Shown here: one piece after another, positions 1 through 12,091 of the stretch | Numbering within the stretch: the stretch's first letter is position 1 | Layout: each line of letters starts with the position of its first letter | Source of the DNA: Absidia repens | Taxonomy: Eukaryota; Mucoromycota; Mucoromycetes; Mucorales; Cunninghamellaceae | Direction: 5' to 3' | DNA length: 64,000 bases | NCBI GenBank assembly: GCA_002105175.1 | Contig: MCGE01000035.1 | Span: 124,001-188,000 of the forward strand | The notes under the pieces: generated by a model | Told to the model about the DNA's origin: nothing | Seen by the model: only the letters and a program-made list of their open reading frames with translations | The model's database searches: none | Translations under genes and position numbers: made by a program

Positions 1-1879
1 ATGTTGATACGCGTCTGAAAGATATTCACTATTATGAAGTTTCTGTTTTTGCACGTAATATTCCTTGGGCGTCAACTGAATGTAATACATGCTCGAATTC
101 TTCGTACGACAGAGTTGAATTGCGCAAGATTCGTCGCTGATGTCGAAATTGCATGGCTGATCATCAACGAATTTGTAAATTTTCTCCCAATAGATATTCG
201 ATGCAACAAAGGTTGGTACCACTTCATATGAATTGGATGAATGTCTGTGCCCTGACAAAAAGAAAAGGGTCCATTTATCTTTGGTATCCATGATCTCAAA
301 TAGCTTCAATTTGACCGACATCATGGTATTGATTTCCCAAGAATCCACTTGATGGAGTTTGTCTTTATACTTGGATTGCGGCAAAATGGCGTAAAATCGA
401 TCCTCTATGTGTAATCGTATACATATATATATAAATATATAAACTTTAGTACCGATTTGTTTCAAAAAAAAATAAGGTCAACTTACTATTTTTGCTGGCC
501 TTGGACTTCAACATCATCTCAAAAAAGGTCTGTGTATTAAGTTGCTTGATAATTAAACGATGGAATAATAACTGGACAGGATTTGGGTCATGGAGGGGTT
601 TTGGATAAATAAAGGAAGCATTTTGAACGATGGCGGAGAATGCAGGGTTGGTGAAATCGAAGTGAAAAAATGGCAAGCCGAATGTTTTATGATTCAGAAG
701 GTGAATAAAACAATACTTGAGGTTGTTTTTCTTTTTGGCAATGTGGTATTCGCTAATCACCCAAACACGGTTAGACCAATCTTTAATGAGATCCTCCAAA
801 AACTTCATGATTTGCTGGATAACATTTTTCCTTTTAATTAATTCATGAGTCCACGTCTTGTCACTTTTGCCGATTTTCATCCAGCGACGAACAGGTTCTT
901 CCAAAATGATGTTAGCCACGTTATCGTAATGAAGCAAACTTGTATTCATAGGGTGCTCGTCGTCGTCGTCGCCGTTATTACCATGGACATCCTGGTATTT
1001 CTGAGTTTGATTTTTATAAAGTCAAGGTTTTCGTGAGAGCTTGTCAATAAGGATGCTTGATAGATTTCGCATAAAATATCAAGCGCGTCTTCAGGATGCT
1101 CAATATCATAAACATTTTGTTGCCAACTTGTAAATCCATCGGCCAAATATGTGGTGCATTTTGCCAACAATTGCCTTAATATACGATCCTTTGGCACTTC
1201 GGTTTTGTCAAGGAATTCATTGTCCATTTTAACGAGCTGGTGTGTATTTCCTTGAATCAGGTGATAAATATAGTCACAGTACTCTTGACAAAGATAGAAA
1301 ATTTTGTAATTCTCTGTAGAGATGCTTCTCAGGTGTTCCCTGTGAAGATCAGGTACAGCTAAAATATAGGTTGCTTTTTCGTAAATGTTGGACATTTGTT
1401 GAATCGTGGCTTTTCGTCGCTCATAATTCGTTTGATCTACACAGATGGCATCCACCCATACATATTTGATTGATTTCAAATCAGGCTCCTCGATCATCAT
1501 TTTGCAAATCCAATAAAAGTCAACCAAGTGAAACGATGTAATAGTTGCTAGGTAGCCAAGACTGGTATCAAATACTTGCTCTTGAAGTTCGCCCCAACGA
1601 TAAGATAGTGCCACAAATCTTAGGTCTTCCTCACTGCTTTCCAATGGTTTTTCAATACAATGTATTTTCTTATCTTCGGCAGCCTTTTCAATGTCAACAA
1701 GGACAACTTGAAATGGTTTTTGCTGTTGCTGCTGATGTTGTCGCTTTTGGACGTCCTCACTGGTTATGTCTATAGAGAAAGATAGTCAAGCATTTACAAC
1801 TAGTCGGTTTTTATTTCTTAGAAGACAAATAAGATAGTATACCTCTGAAACGATGTTCCACTGGGTTGTCATTAGTCAT
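1..1879 (-). pseudogene. HET-domain gene (class I), cut by left edge, frameshifted
   Basis: Exons read as 1879-1843, 1769-487 and 404 to beyond base 1. Exon 1 codes MTNDNPVEHRFR, followed by a Q-rich stretch and VVLVDIEKA. HET motif 1 (FVALSYRWGE) and motif 2 (YVWVDAICVDQ) lie in 946-1644. Motif 3 (RVWVISEYHIAKKK) lies in 446-949, in another frame. The frame changes near 1011-1025 at an A5 run on the coding strand: KNQTQ, shared with the paralogue at 4166-6264, is read only after the shift. I found no GT-AG intron that would explain it. An Asp run (GAC repeat) sits near 962-980. Exon 3 begins KDRFYAILPQSKYKDK and stays open to the edge. It is either a pseudogene or a one-base assembly error; HET proteins are fungal allorecognition and cell-death factors. 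Confidence 0.5.
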
Positions 1880-2534
1880 GTTGGTAGAGATTAGGAGAAA
1901 GAGGAAAAAAAGAGCTGTTAAGAAGAAGGAAAAGGAAATACGTGTGTGGCGTTTGAGGCATCTTCAAAAATACACTAAAGAACGTAACACCAGCACCCCA
2001 ACCTTGTTTTTTTTGTTTTATTTTCTTGTTGAGTAGAAAAAGTGAGTCAAGATACAGCAGGTGTTAATCTCTACAGTATCTTTTGAAGACGATGTTTTTA
2101 ATATTTCTGACAGCCTCTGTCATGCTTTTTCGTACCTGAATTTTTTATTTTATTTTTTTGATTCTGCATTTTCAAATACCGCGGGATCTTATACTGCTTC
2201 ATTGGTTTTTTTTTTTTTTTTTTTTTTATGCCTCCATTAATTTCTCTTTTCCACTAGAGAATCGCAGAGCGTATAGAAATAAGACATAGCACGGGAAGTT
2301 CCCTCTTTGCACTCTGAACTTTATTTAGCGAGATGGAAATGTTCTCACGTCACCAAAGAAAAAAAAAGCGGGGGAAGAGTATACATTAAAGTGATGGAAA
2401 AAATCGTACACTAATCTCTCTGGGGAGCACCACAAAAATTATTTCAAATCCCGTCCATATGATTTTTCTTTTTTTTTTGGTGAGGTTCCCCATTTTTTCT
2501 TTTTTCCCCTCTTTCTTTTCTCTTTTCCCTTCGT
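1880..2534. promoter_or_regulatory. Divergent intergenic region upstream of the left HET gene
   Basis: No gene is seen. Read on the minus strand, 2200-1950 resembles the class I HET promoter block: a GGTAC motif, then GACAGAG, an AAAAA-rich stretch and a CAACAA-type region before the start at 1879. A T20 run lies near 2205-2227. On the plus strand the region leads into the companion terminal exon at about 2535, so it would serve two divergent transcripts. The block assignment rests on hand comparison with the copies at 17.0, 33.5 and 43.7 k. Confidence 0.5.
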
Positions 2535-2770
2535 CTTTTCTTCAACATTGTAACCTCTTTGACGTTTTGGTGATCTTAGATTAGTGTCAGGACTAGCTTA
2601 GAAAGGTTTTCAGATAAGGGATTACAACATGCATGGAGGAAGCCTTTCATTTCGGATTCAACATTTTGGGATCACCATTAGTTGGCTTTTTGAAGTCGTC
2701 ATTAGCTTAGTATAGTGTTACCTTGTCCATAGTTTTTATCCACTTCTAAATAAATTATGTATCTTTTTAC
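2535..2770 (+). other. Companion terminal exon / 3-prime-end element, copy 1
   Basis: One of two plus-strand copies of the dispersed element. It reads CNLFDVLVILD then stop (TAG near 2580), followed by the conserved UTR: a GATTAGTG block, a GCATGG..GGAAgCC.TTTCATTT block, GTCATTAGCTTAG, and AATAAA near 2750. It lies divergently upstream of the HET gene at 1-1879, the arrangement also seen for the HET genes at 17.4, 33.9 and 44.1 k. Confidence 0.5.
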
Positions 2771-4165
2771 TTGCTTTAATATAAAATGTCTCGTTAGTTT
2801 CTCTCTTGTCTTGTATAAGAGATCGTCTTTTACCATCTCTCCTTCTGAACCATTATTATGCTTCAATTAAATATACCTCATTGGTGTTTCTCATGTCTTT
2901 AACTGTAAAATATATTATATCCTTTTTACAATTGTTCCACTAAATTAGTGTTGTTCAGTCTCCAGAATTTTAATAGCCTCACTCCAATAGAAACCTTATT
3001 GCATTGACCCTTGCGCTCTTAGTTTAGTGTATACGATATTGCTTAAATAAAGTATGTCCTCTTTATTACCCAACTTTATATTATATAACAGAAAGTGTTG
3101 CTATTGTAGCGGTTTTGTAGCCCCCCTGCCCATGTTGCCATTGCCTCACCCCTTCTCGTCCTCGCAATCTCTGATCTCTCCTTGATAAATTGGTTGGTAA
3201 GATAAATACAATTTCGTTCCTACTTCACCAAAAAAAAAAAAAAAAAAAAAAAAAAACGAAGTATGAATGAAAGGCACCTCATAGTTTGCGGCGAACTCTG
3301 TAGTAAGCAACGACGTTCATCTTGGGTTCGCTCATTAGCAGATATTACAAAGGACAACAATATGACAGACAGCGCTACCAAAATCTCTCAGCTCCATGCG
3401 TTCACTTGATAAATATTATCAAACAAGTGATTTAGGATGAAGTGTACCACCTCCTCTACTCCACGCAAAATCGCCTTTATTGCCTCCCCCTCCCCCCCCC
3501 CAAGCACTACCCCACCAGTATCAGTATGGGTATGAACGCCTATAAATACAAGTTCCACATCTTCGTTCACATCTTGGTTTTTCTCTGATGAACATAAACT
3601 GCCACCTTAGCTTCCTCTTTCTATTTTCATGACGCCTCCTGAAAAAGTTTTTTTTATCAAGCAAAGTACATGGATCCTTTCCCAGTAGCTACCACTGCAC
3701 CATCTTCTCCTATAACTGGTCCGCATTCTTTGGAAAGACATGAAAACGAAATTTTAGCTTTTAGATTTTGCACACTATTTTTATTTTATTGACGTGTCTT
3801 ATATATTTAATTATCTCTCTCACCGTTACATAACATTCCTTTTACCCACACACCTCTTTTTTAAAAAAAAATCAAATAAAATTATTTTTGTTTTAGCTGT
3901 CCAATCATTGAAATCATTGAAATTGACTCTTGATTAATCTTCATATGTATACTGTGTCTGCTGGATAATTTTTTTTTGTCTCCCAATTGAATTTGCTACA
4001 CTAATGATGACTAATATAAAACATCTTGCTCCGTTTACTGTATGTACTATAATGCACTATATTTCCCATCTCCAATCCCAGTCTCACAAAGATTCAATGA
4101 AAAAAAAAAAATACTAGTTTTTTATTGATTGATGGATGGATGGCACCATCGTTAAGTTACTCGTT
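2771..4165. other. Gene-poor stretch; inverted relative of 36.2-36.9 k
   Basis: No coding region is supported. It holds an A27 run at 3230-3256. From about 3270 to 3860 it reads as a diverged inverted copy of 36230-36870: shared words include the CTCAGCTCCATGCGTT region near 3389 and a CTCTGATGAACA word near 3580. The small ORF visible in the other copy is broken here. Confidence 0.5.
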
Positions 4166-6264
4166 TCAATATATATTAAAAATGGTACCATTATTATCCC
4201 CGTCATGACGTGTCCATTCCTGGAGGAGCCAGCCATGCGTAGTGAGCATCCATTTGTTTTTCTGAAAACATCCGATCAGATACAGTTTACCCTTATAAAT
4301 GTCGTCCATATCACGCGCCTCCACGATACTTTCATCAAAGTAGGGGAGATATACGAAGTCAATACTATCAATGCCCATGGTGAGTTGAAGATCTTTGCGT
4401 ACCTTTTTATAGGCGGACTCTAGAAACTGATCAGTCAAAAATCGAAAAATGCCAGTAGCGTGGATCTCATGGGGAGAATCGAGCACGTAATAATTTTTGG
4501 GCGTCAACTGAAGAAAATAATACAGCCGCGAGTCACGAGCATGATGCTGAAATGTGATGGTGGACTTGCTGTCCAAATTAAAATTGAGTGGATACCCTGA
4601 GGCATGGAAGCCAAATCCCAGTATTGTCGGTGTTGCAAATGTTGGTAATATATGATGGCCGCCTGATGTATCGCTGACGCCAGCCAAAAATAAAAGGATC
4701 AACTTGTCTTTGGTATCCATGATCTCGAATAGTTTCAACTTGACTGAAGTCATAGTATCAATTTTCCAATCAGCCATTTGCTTGATTTTGTCCTTGTATT
4801 TTGATAGGGGCAAAATGGCGTAAAATCGATCCTCTACATATAGAAATGAATGTAAAAGTTATAAACCATACAGCCAATTTCCAAAAAAAGAAAAAAGACA
4901 AACTCACCAGTTTTACTCGCCTTTGAGATCAGCATCATTTCAAAAAAGCTTTGTGTAACGAGTTTACTAGTCATCGTTTTATGGAATTGTAAGTCGAATA
5001 AGGGTGTTGCGTCCAACCGACAGTCAGCGTTTCGATCGGCAGAGGAGAATGCAGAGCGTGTAAAATTAAATTCAAAAAATGGCACTATTTTTCGCTCATG
5101 TATTGTTATTCCAATAAACCAAAACTTCAGGTTGTTTTTCTTTTTTGCAAGATGATATTCGCTGATTACCCAAACACGGGATGACCAATCTATGATGAGA
5201 TCCTCCAAATACTCCATGACTTGCCGAATAGCGTTATTTCTTTCAATGATCATATCCTTCCATGTCAATGTCGGAATGCCACATTCCATTTTTTTTCGAT
5301 GCCATTCATTGTAAAAATCCAAATCGTTTGACATATCCATGTTATCGCAAAAAACCAAATCTTCAAAAGAGGCGTAACGATCCGCCTGAGTTTGGTTCTT
5401 CCCAATGGCAGCGTCTGCGTAAGGATGGTCATTGGTCATCAGAGTTTTGGCTTGGCTGATGTCGTATAAATGTTGAACAAATCCATTGGTATTCTCATTG
5501 ATAATGTAATGCATCTTTTTTGTAAACCCATCCATAAAACATTGGGTATATTTTGTCAGCATCCGTCTTAACATTGGATCTTTTGGTACGCCGATGTTGT
5601 CTAGAAATTCACTGTCCAGTTGAGTGAGCTTATCATTGTTTCTTTGGATGAGGTAATAAATATATTCAGTATATTTATGAAGTTTGTATATAACATCTAC
5701 ATTTGATTGCGATACGTTTTTCAAATGTGCCTGGTGAAGATCGGGCACGGCCAAAATATACGTCGCTTTTTCGTAAATAGTGCTCATTTGATGAATAGTG
5801 GCTTTACGTCGTTCATAATTTGTTTGGTCCACACATATGGCATCCACCCACACATACTTGATTGATTTCCGATCGGGTTCTAAGTGAATGGCCGAGCAGA
5901 GAACTTTAAAGTCATGCAAGTCAAATGACGTGACAGACGCAATATAGCCACATTCCGTGTCAACCAATTGCTCTTGGCATTCGCCCCAGCGGTAAGATAA
6001 CGCAACAAAGCTTAATTCTTCATCAATGTCTCCTTCCAGTGGCTTTTCAACACAATATATTTGGAGATCTTTGGCGGCCTTTTCAATATCGACAAGCACA
6101 ACATGAAATGGCTTCTGTTGCTGTTGTTGTGGCTGCTGAATGTCGTCACTGCTTAATTCTGCAGAAAATGAAAGTCGAATTATGCATTGTGTTTTCCTTT
6201 TCTTTCTATGAGAATCATCTCACATACCTTGGAAGAGATGTTTTACCGGGTCATCTTTCGTCAT
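4166..6264 (-). CDS. HET-domain protein (class I), intact, 651 aa
   Basis: Join of 6264-6228, 6158-4908 and 4833-4166; the three exons sum to 652 codons with every junction in phase. Exon 1 codes MTKDDPVKHLFQ. Exon 2 opens with a Gln-rich run, then KPFHVVLVDIEKA. HET motif 1 (FVALSYRWGE) is at residues 63-72, motif 2 (YVWVDAICVDQ) near 114-124 and motif 3 (RVWVISEYHLAKKK) near 337. About 210 residues separate motifs 2 and 3. Exon 3 starts EDRFYAILP, the counterpart of the post-motif DKxYALLGL of ascomycete HET proteins, and the protein ends GTIFNIY. Introns are GT-AG, 69 and 74 nt. In ascomycetes HET proteins trigger incompatibility cell death; their role in Mucorales is not established. It is the best intact class I reference here. 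Confidence 0.5.
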
Positions 6265-7249
6265 GTTGATGAAGAAAAGGAATAAAGAAAGAAAGGGGGG
6301 GATCGTTCACAAAAAAGAACGATGGAACGTATTTTTTTTGTGACACATGTGCGGCGTCCAAGGAGTTGAAAAAAATATACCTTATTCAAATGTTTACGGT
6401 AAGGAACTCGGACACCGACATTTGTTTGTTATTTATTTATTTTCAGTTGTTGAATAAAAAGACAAGCCAAAGCCTTTTGCACTCAATGGATCTCAGTTTC
6501 TTCAGCAACTAAAGGTCGATTTTTTCAATATGTCAGGCAGGTCTTTGTCGCTCTTTTTGGTAAAATTTTTGGTACCTGAATTATTTTGATTCTGACTATT
6601 TTTTTTTAGAAAAATTCCCCTCGAGATCTCGGAACTGAGCTGTCGGCAGTGAGGTTATTTATTTATGGGAATTACTCCATATTCGATAAATCCGATTTTT
6701 TTTTTTCCGGATAAAAATTCAATGCTCGGCTGCACCAAATTCATTGTTGTGGTAGAATACGAGACTGAAATAAAGTAACTTTGTTATTATATATCAAAAA
6801 GAAAATGGATCGTAAGAAAACTCAGCTATAGTAACTTTAATTTCGCTTCTTTTGGTCCTCTAACTTTTTTTCTTTTTTCTGGCTCACCGCTAACGTTCTG
6901 CCCACCATAAGAGTCGTCCATCCTTTTTTTCTCAATCGCTTCCCAGCCATAGTGCCAAATCAGAGTCTTCCATCCCATCCCATCAAAACCCACACTCCAG
7001 AAACTCCGTGTCACTCAGTAGCTACATAATTAATACTATTCTCAACTTTGCTCTTCAATATACCCCACCACAACAAAATACACTGTAATAGCTGTTTTTT
7101 CACACAAACACATCTCTGCTTTTTTTTTTCTACACACAAGCTTATAGAGTTGGTGGAAGAAGTCTCCATAATACCCAATCCGTTCCTTTTTCATATATAT
7201 ATATATAGACACACTTTTTTTTTTCTATGCATATGTAGCACATTCGATG
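6265..7249. promoter_or_regulatory. Upstream region of HET gene 4166-6264 and repeat-rich spacer
   Basis: Minus strand 6590-6330 resembles the class I HET promoter (GGTACC, GACCTGCC, TATTCAACAAC words). Plus strand 6757-6795 has a CTGAAATAAAGTAACTTT poly(A)-type end, shared with about 49465 and 58905. The 6870-7010 stretch (CCCACCAT.AGAGTCGTCC type words) recurs near 19785-19900 and 61840-61950. I did not find a clear plus-strand companion exon here, unlike at the other class I genes. Confidence 0.5.
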
Positions 7250-7530
7250 AAGCTCATGATGTTAACGTACAACAGAGAAGCTAATTATAAGAAAAAGAGC
7301 ATATTTATTCAGACATAGCTACAAACGATGACAAACTATTACTAAACTAATGAGTGCTAATCTACTGACGTTCCCAAATTCTACATCCAAAATGAAAGCG
7401 TTTCCCCATGATGTTTGATTTGCGATTTTGAAAACGCCTCTAATTCAAGTTCTAACACTAATCCTAGATCACCAGTACCCCAATGAGCCTTGCCATCATA
7501 TCATTCAGACTGTCATGAAGGAAAAAAAGA
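7250..7530 (-). other. Companion terminal exon / 3-prime-end element
   Basis: On the minus strand a T-rich tract ending CATGACAG leads to a reading NDMMARLIGVLVI-stop. The conserved blocks follow (GATTAGTGTTAGAACTTGAAT, then ATCATGGGGAAACG..TTTCATTTTGGAT), with AATAAA near 7297. It is nearly identical to the copies at 20.1-20.3 k and 62.2-62.5 k. Confidence 0.5.
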
Positions 7531-7599
7531 AAGAAAAAGAGAGGAAAAAAAAATGAGGACCAAAAAAAATAGAAAGCAAAATGCGGAGCCTGAATCATC

Positions 7600-7745
7600 C
7601 AGCCTACCATAGTGCGAAATGGCGGACGCTCTAATCCCTTGCCCATTGCCGATGCGCTGAGCACGACGGTTGGGCCCCCAAGGGGGGGAGGTGCCCACCA
7701 TAGTGCGAAATGGCAGGAGACTTTCATCCTATCCCATCAAAACCC
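7600..7745. repeat. Dispersed G-rich repeat block
   Basis: Contains the words GCTGAGCACGACGGTTGGGC and CCACCATAGTGCGAAATGG, which recur near 20490-20700, 21555-21640 and 62765-62820. It adjoins companion exons at each of these places. No coding capacity is evident; the ORFs over it are frame shadows. Confidence 0.5.
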
Positions 7746-7829
7746 ACACTTTAATAAAAAACTGTGACACACCAATAAATCGAAAGATTTCCAAAAGCTG
7801 CCGCGGAGCGTCAGAGCGTTTATGATATA

Positions 7830-7870
7830 AAAATAATAATGAGGAAGAAGCCGGAACCCCCCTCCCCAGT

Positions 7871-7901
<31 letters not shown>

Positions 7902-8120
7902 CTGAGAATAAAAAAAAAAACTCATGGTTCTGTACCAATAAAACAAAAAAACAACAACTAAATACTAGCTATCAGTCTTGTGAAAGTGGGGAATTCCGTT
8001 CAGGTAACAAATTTATAACATAGATTTTTTTTTTTTTGTCAAATGTGGGGGAACGCCCACATTCACTATTTTTTTTTCATTTTTTTCACTTTTTTACTTC
8101 CCACACCACCTCACTTGTAT
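7830..8120. repeat. Dispersed block with AAATGTGGG...CCCACATT hairpin
   Basis: One of four related blocks (also near 21690-21980, 49500-49770 and 58930-59220). Each has GAGGAAGAAGCCGGAA followed by GTGGGTAAAA, then GGAATTCCGTTCAGGT, then a hairpin stem AAATGTGGG/CCCACATT (here about 8041-8064) and an ACTTTTTACTT word. The stem persists between copies although its bases vary. Confidence 0.5.
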
Positions 8121-8289
8121 CGCCGATAACTAGCAATTGAAGCACTCTATTTGAAAGAAACTACATTGTTTATTCTATAGGTTTGCGTTTTTTATAAAAT
8201 AATAAAGTAATAATAAAGATAAGTTTAAGGCTGTTGAGCTCTACAACGTTTGTTTTATGTTGCATTTTGAACGCTAGATTTTATTTTTT

Positions 8290-8480
8290 CTATAGGGTTT
8301 TCTGGTAGTAGTGGACGGTGCTGCTTTTCGTTTGGGTAGGGTTAAAATAACTGATAATGGGCATGGATCCCCAGTTGGTGTTAATATTTCTGCTGTTGTT
8401 AGTGAAGGTGATGTTTGTTGGTGCTAGTGATGAAGGTAATGACGGTGATATTCCTCGTCGTGATGGTGGTGGTAAGTGGT
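8290..8480 (+). pseudogene. Exon-like relic, broken copy
   Basis: After a TCTATAG acceptor-like word the reading GFLVVVDGAAFRLGRVKITD continues to SAVVSEGDV and then meets a stop. The paralogue at 22155-22337 stays open through the same stretch to a GTAAGTGG donor. I do not recognise the protein. An in-frame stop makes this copy nonfunctional as an exon. Confidence 0.5.
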
Positions 8481-9403
8481 GATTTGACCAGACAGAAGTT
8501 CTAATAAAGCTTTCGATGGTGATGATGATTGTAATCGAAATTTCCCCAAGGAAGCCAGTCTGATGGTAAAAAAAAAACATAGATGGTGTTTGTCATTATC
8601 CTCTATCCCAGTTCAGCCATCTTTTTGTTCATATTCTCGACATCACCAATTTGCATGATTGTGAAAAAAAATAATCCATTGCTGTTACACAGATGATCCG
8701 TCCACAAATCTGTTGTTACGGCTATTTTTGAGTTTGTATTAGACAGTAACGGTGCTGATTCAACTTTTTTTTTTGTTAAAGCTTCAGTTAGATTTTACAC
8801 CAGATGTATAGTGTATAAGAGTATTCTTATTCTTCTTTGAACGGATTTGTAGTGAGGATCAAAAAATATTTTGCCCCTGAATCGGAATTTGTAATTGTCC
8901 TTTCTTGTTTACTTTGACTGTAGTCTTGAAAAGATATAGAGAGCACCAAATTTATATTTGATTATAAGTAGCGAGCACCAGAACTTTTGTAGATAAAGTC
9001 CAACTTGAAATAAAAGACGTTTTATAAAAAGATATAACTTGATAAAATAAAATAAAGTAGAAGTATTGACCTTAGCTGGTTCAATAAAAATAAAAAAGAG
9101 TATAGCTGACTCTGAAAATAAAATAAATAAAGATTTCTATAGCAAAATAGAAATGACTTGATAACTTGATGTTTTTATAAAAAAACTTTAGACTGACTTT
9201 TTATTTTTATTGAGAAAAAGAATAAACTGAAAAAACTAAAGAAAAATAATTTATAACAAAAAAGTCGAGCTATTTATACTAAAATGAAAGGAGCGGAGTG
9301 GAATTGGTCGTCGACGAGGTTTGTAATGGCGAAGTAAAATGATAGGTGGATGAGAGCGGAGAAGAGGAAGAAGTCGACGACGAGATGACGATGGCTGCGG
9401 CAT
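8481..9403. other. Intergenic; left part of a 2.4-kb segment absent from the sister block
   Basis: Homology to the sister block continues to about 8715 and then stops; it resumes at about 11100. The rest is AT-rich with many AATAAA-like words between 9000 and 9280. No gene is supported. Confidence 0.5.
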
Positions 9404-10232
9404 TTATTCGGTGGTAGCCCACGCCATCAATTCACCCAGGCCAAACAAATTTGCCAATTCCAATCCGGCGTTGACATGCCCTTCCCCGAAAAGAGCGGCA
9501 CCGGCGATGAATATCTTCTGTGGCTCTTTGGAAATTAGCCGGGTTTCCAAAAAGCCGGAGAAAAGCTATATAGAAATAGAGTAGGTCAATACAGTATAGT
9601 GATATTTAAGGCGTTACAGTATATGATACTTACTGGTTTTAAGTTTGACCAAGTGAACCTGTAATATGGAATTGAAGAAAAATTAGATAAAAAAATACAC
9701 CATTGGAATCTAAGAAAATGTAGTACTTACTTGGCCAGACTTTACGCCTTTGTCCTTCGGGACAGGCACCGTCTGTCTGACATGTGATGCCAGACCACAC
9801 TGGTACCTGACCCGAGCGCGAGTCGGACCTCCTGCAGCTGGTGGAGAGGCAGGAGATGGAGGAGCCACAGGAGAAGCACGAGTGGCGGAAACAGATGGGA
9901 CAGCTGGAACAGCAGGAGCATCCAACTCGGGGAACAGAGGAAGGACCTCCTCAACTGGAGTCCTATCAACAACGGAAAGGTCTGATAAGACACCAGACGA
10001 GAGCGGACTACCAAGATCCAATACGGGGCTATACCCCTTATTGAATACGACTTGGTACTCCCTGAGGAGGTCCTCATAAGAGCCATCGTTTTTCTCTATG
10101 AGCATTACAGAAAGCGACGTTAATGACCATTTTTTGATGAATTAAAGTTTTATGATACATACCCCGTGCTTCGTTCATGAAAGCATCCACGGCATTTGCA
10201 ACAACATTAGTAAAAGGACCAAAAGAATTCAT
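9404..10232 (-). CDS. Hypothetical protein, 198 aa, three exons
   Basis: Join of 10232-10163, 10095-9731 and 9565-9404 (199 codons with stop). The first junction is exact: G|AG restores Glu. The protein starts MNSFGPFTNVVANAVDAF, continues YEDLLREYQVVFNKGYSP, has an Ala/Pro-rich middle (about 80-105) and ends in a hydrophobic-helical segment (FIAGAALFGEGHVNAG, LANLFGLGELMAW). No signal peptide or known domain was recognised. The second intron contains a 25-nt stretch flanked by ideal splice signals (about 9659-9635); including it would shift the frame, so I skipped it. It is the only gene in a 2.4-kb segment missing from the sister duplication at 22.5 k. Confidence 0.5.
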
Positions 10233-11376
10233 GTTTGTATTTATGTTTTTGTATATACAGTTACTGTATGAATGTTAATAGAATGCTCTGTTTTATAAGA
10301 AAAAGATGTCGGATAAGAGTCTTGTTGTAACCAAATAAAATAATATATACCAAAATCTGTTTATTGCATAATAAAGAATAAGATATAAAATAAGAATAAG
10401 ATAAAATAAAGAGAGGGGAGGAGACAAAACATACTTACCGTTATTTTGACAATGGTTTCGAGTATGAATAAAAGAATAATATAAGGGAGAGAAAAAGGGG
10501 AAAATGAAAGAAAAATATAATAGTCAAAAAATAAATAAAAAGTCTAAATTCTAAGAAGTCTGAGTAAAAAAAGAGAAACGAAAAGAGGATTCGCTATCAC
10601 AACAAGGCTCCTATGATGATGGTACACCGCAAATTTTGTGATACACTCGGCGTATATCCGCGAGAAATCATTAAGTGTATTTTTTTTTAAAGTTGTAGCA
10701 TAGAATCCTTTTTTTTTTTTTTTTTGTTCAAAAACCACTTACCACTTGCACACACACGATAAGCCTACAGTCTGTCTTTTTTTTTTTTTTTCAGAAAAAT
10801 AACACACAAACCACTTATTACCTTCGAAAATCATGCGGCATTCCACTTACATTCACACTATAAGCCTATCATACAGTCTGCTTTTTCTTACAGAAATTCT
10901 TTAAGGTTCTACATATAAATGACATACCGCGGGCAGTTACTCAACCACACATAATTTATGCACACACTATGACTTTGGCTTCATGCTTGTCAATGTCTTT
11001 TTTTCTTTTGACAGCATGCATGTGAATGACCCTTTTTTCTTTTTTTGACAGCATGCATTTTAACGCCTGTTTTTTTCAAAAAAAAAACAACAACACACTA
11101 ATATTGTACCTATCCTTATTCTCAGACGATAGTCGTATTGATCGTTGTTGTTGTTGTTGCTTCTGATTATAGCGGATACAGTTAAATGTGGTGATATTTT
11201 TTTTTTTTTTTTTTTGTCGTTGAATTGATAGGAGCAGCTGGTCAGGTACAGTGGCATGTATAAATTGCTAACTATCGGCGATACAATGAAGGTGGTACAG
11301 CCGTGGCTTGGAATTCTTATCTGAAAAAAAAAGAAGAAAGCAATATCTATTATAGAGTAGAAAAGAAAAATATAAA
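10233..11376. other. Intergenic, poly(T)-rich
   Basis: No gene is supported. Short imperfect repeats occur between 10740 and 10890: an ATAAGCCTA..CAGTCTG word appears twice. From about 11108 to 11320 the sequence matches 22600-22800 (GATACAATGAAGGTGGTACAG), marking the right edge of the extra segment. Confidence 0.5.
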
Positions 11377-11620
11377 AGCTAATCATGATCAAACATTGTT
11401 TCAACACAAGCTCCTACAGCCGAAGTTAATCGCCATTTTTTTTTTTTTTTTTGCGTAAGTGACTTTAATACACGCTGCGACGCACAAAGATCGTCCAATA
11501 GGGAAAGAAGCAAGGTTAGTCAGGAAATCAATGCTTGTTTTTTTTGTTCTTTAAACAGCATACAGACAGGGCCGCCACAATATCAAGGTAGGGAATCAAC
11601 AACAGACTTCGTTCACAAAT
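11377..11620 (-). pseudogene. Relic of the 3-prime end of family-2 gene
   Basis: On the minus strand it reads DDLCASQRVLKSL, then an A-run insertion, then GACVETMFDHD-stop. This matches the last exon of the 27.3-28.7 k gene (DDLCESQHVLKSL...GPCVETMFDDN-stop). The splice AG in front of GACGATC is lost (TTG) and upstream exons are missing, apart from a short match near 11545-11610. It is a truncated duplicate. Confidence 0.5.
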
Positions 11621-11629
11621 TCTTCGAAT

Positions 11630-11770
11630 GCCATGAGATGGCCCTGAATCACGAATCCAAAAGGAATGGGTTTTACCGTGCATCTTTGTAATGCATTTTT
11701 GCAAATACCCCTGACTCCAAGTCTAACATTAATCCTAGATGACCATGACACGACGGAGGTTGAATGATAT
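11630..11770 (-). other. Companion terminal-exon element, diverged copy
   Basis: On the minus strand it reads FNLRRVMVI-stop, followed by the GATTAATGTTAGACTTGGAGT and TTTTGGATTCGTGAT blocks. The 3-prime part with AATAAA is not seen. Identification rests on the shared core words. Confidence 0.5.
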
Positions 11771-12091
11771 ACTTTTTTGGATCATCCTTGATGTTGCAAA
11801 AAAAGACAATGGTCACCGTCTGAACATTTCTGGGTGGGGCAAAAAAAATAAAACAAAACAAAAGCAATACTGTACCTGACAGTTTGAAACAAGAAAAATG
11901 ATCCGTCGCTATTGTATTCACTATTATCCATTCGCATTAACTGATAGACTTTGGAGAATAAAAATTACGGATGACTGTAAGAAAGGCAGGATTTTTATCC
12001 AGTAATTTAAAATAAATGCATTGGTAAAAAAAAAAAAAAAACAAAAGGGGTTTTATTATAAATAAGAAGATATATTTGACATCAAGCCAAG

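Noticed and set aside
8290..8580. 96-aa minus-strand ORF
   Set aside because: The plus strand carries the exon-like reading conserved with 22.2 k; the minus ORF is its shadow.
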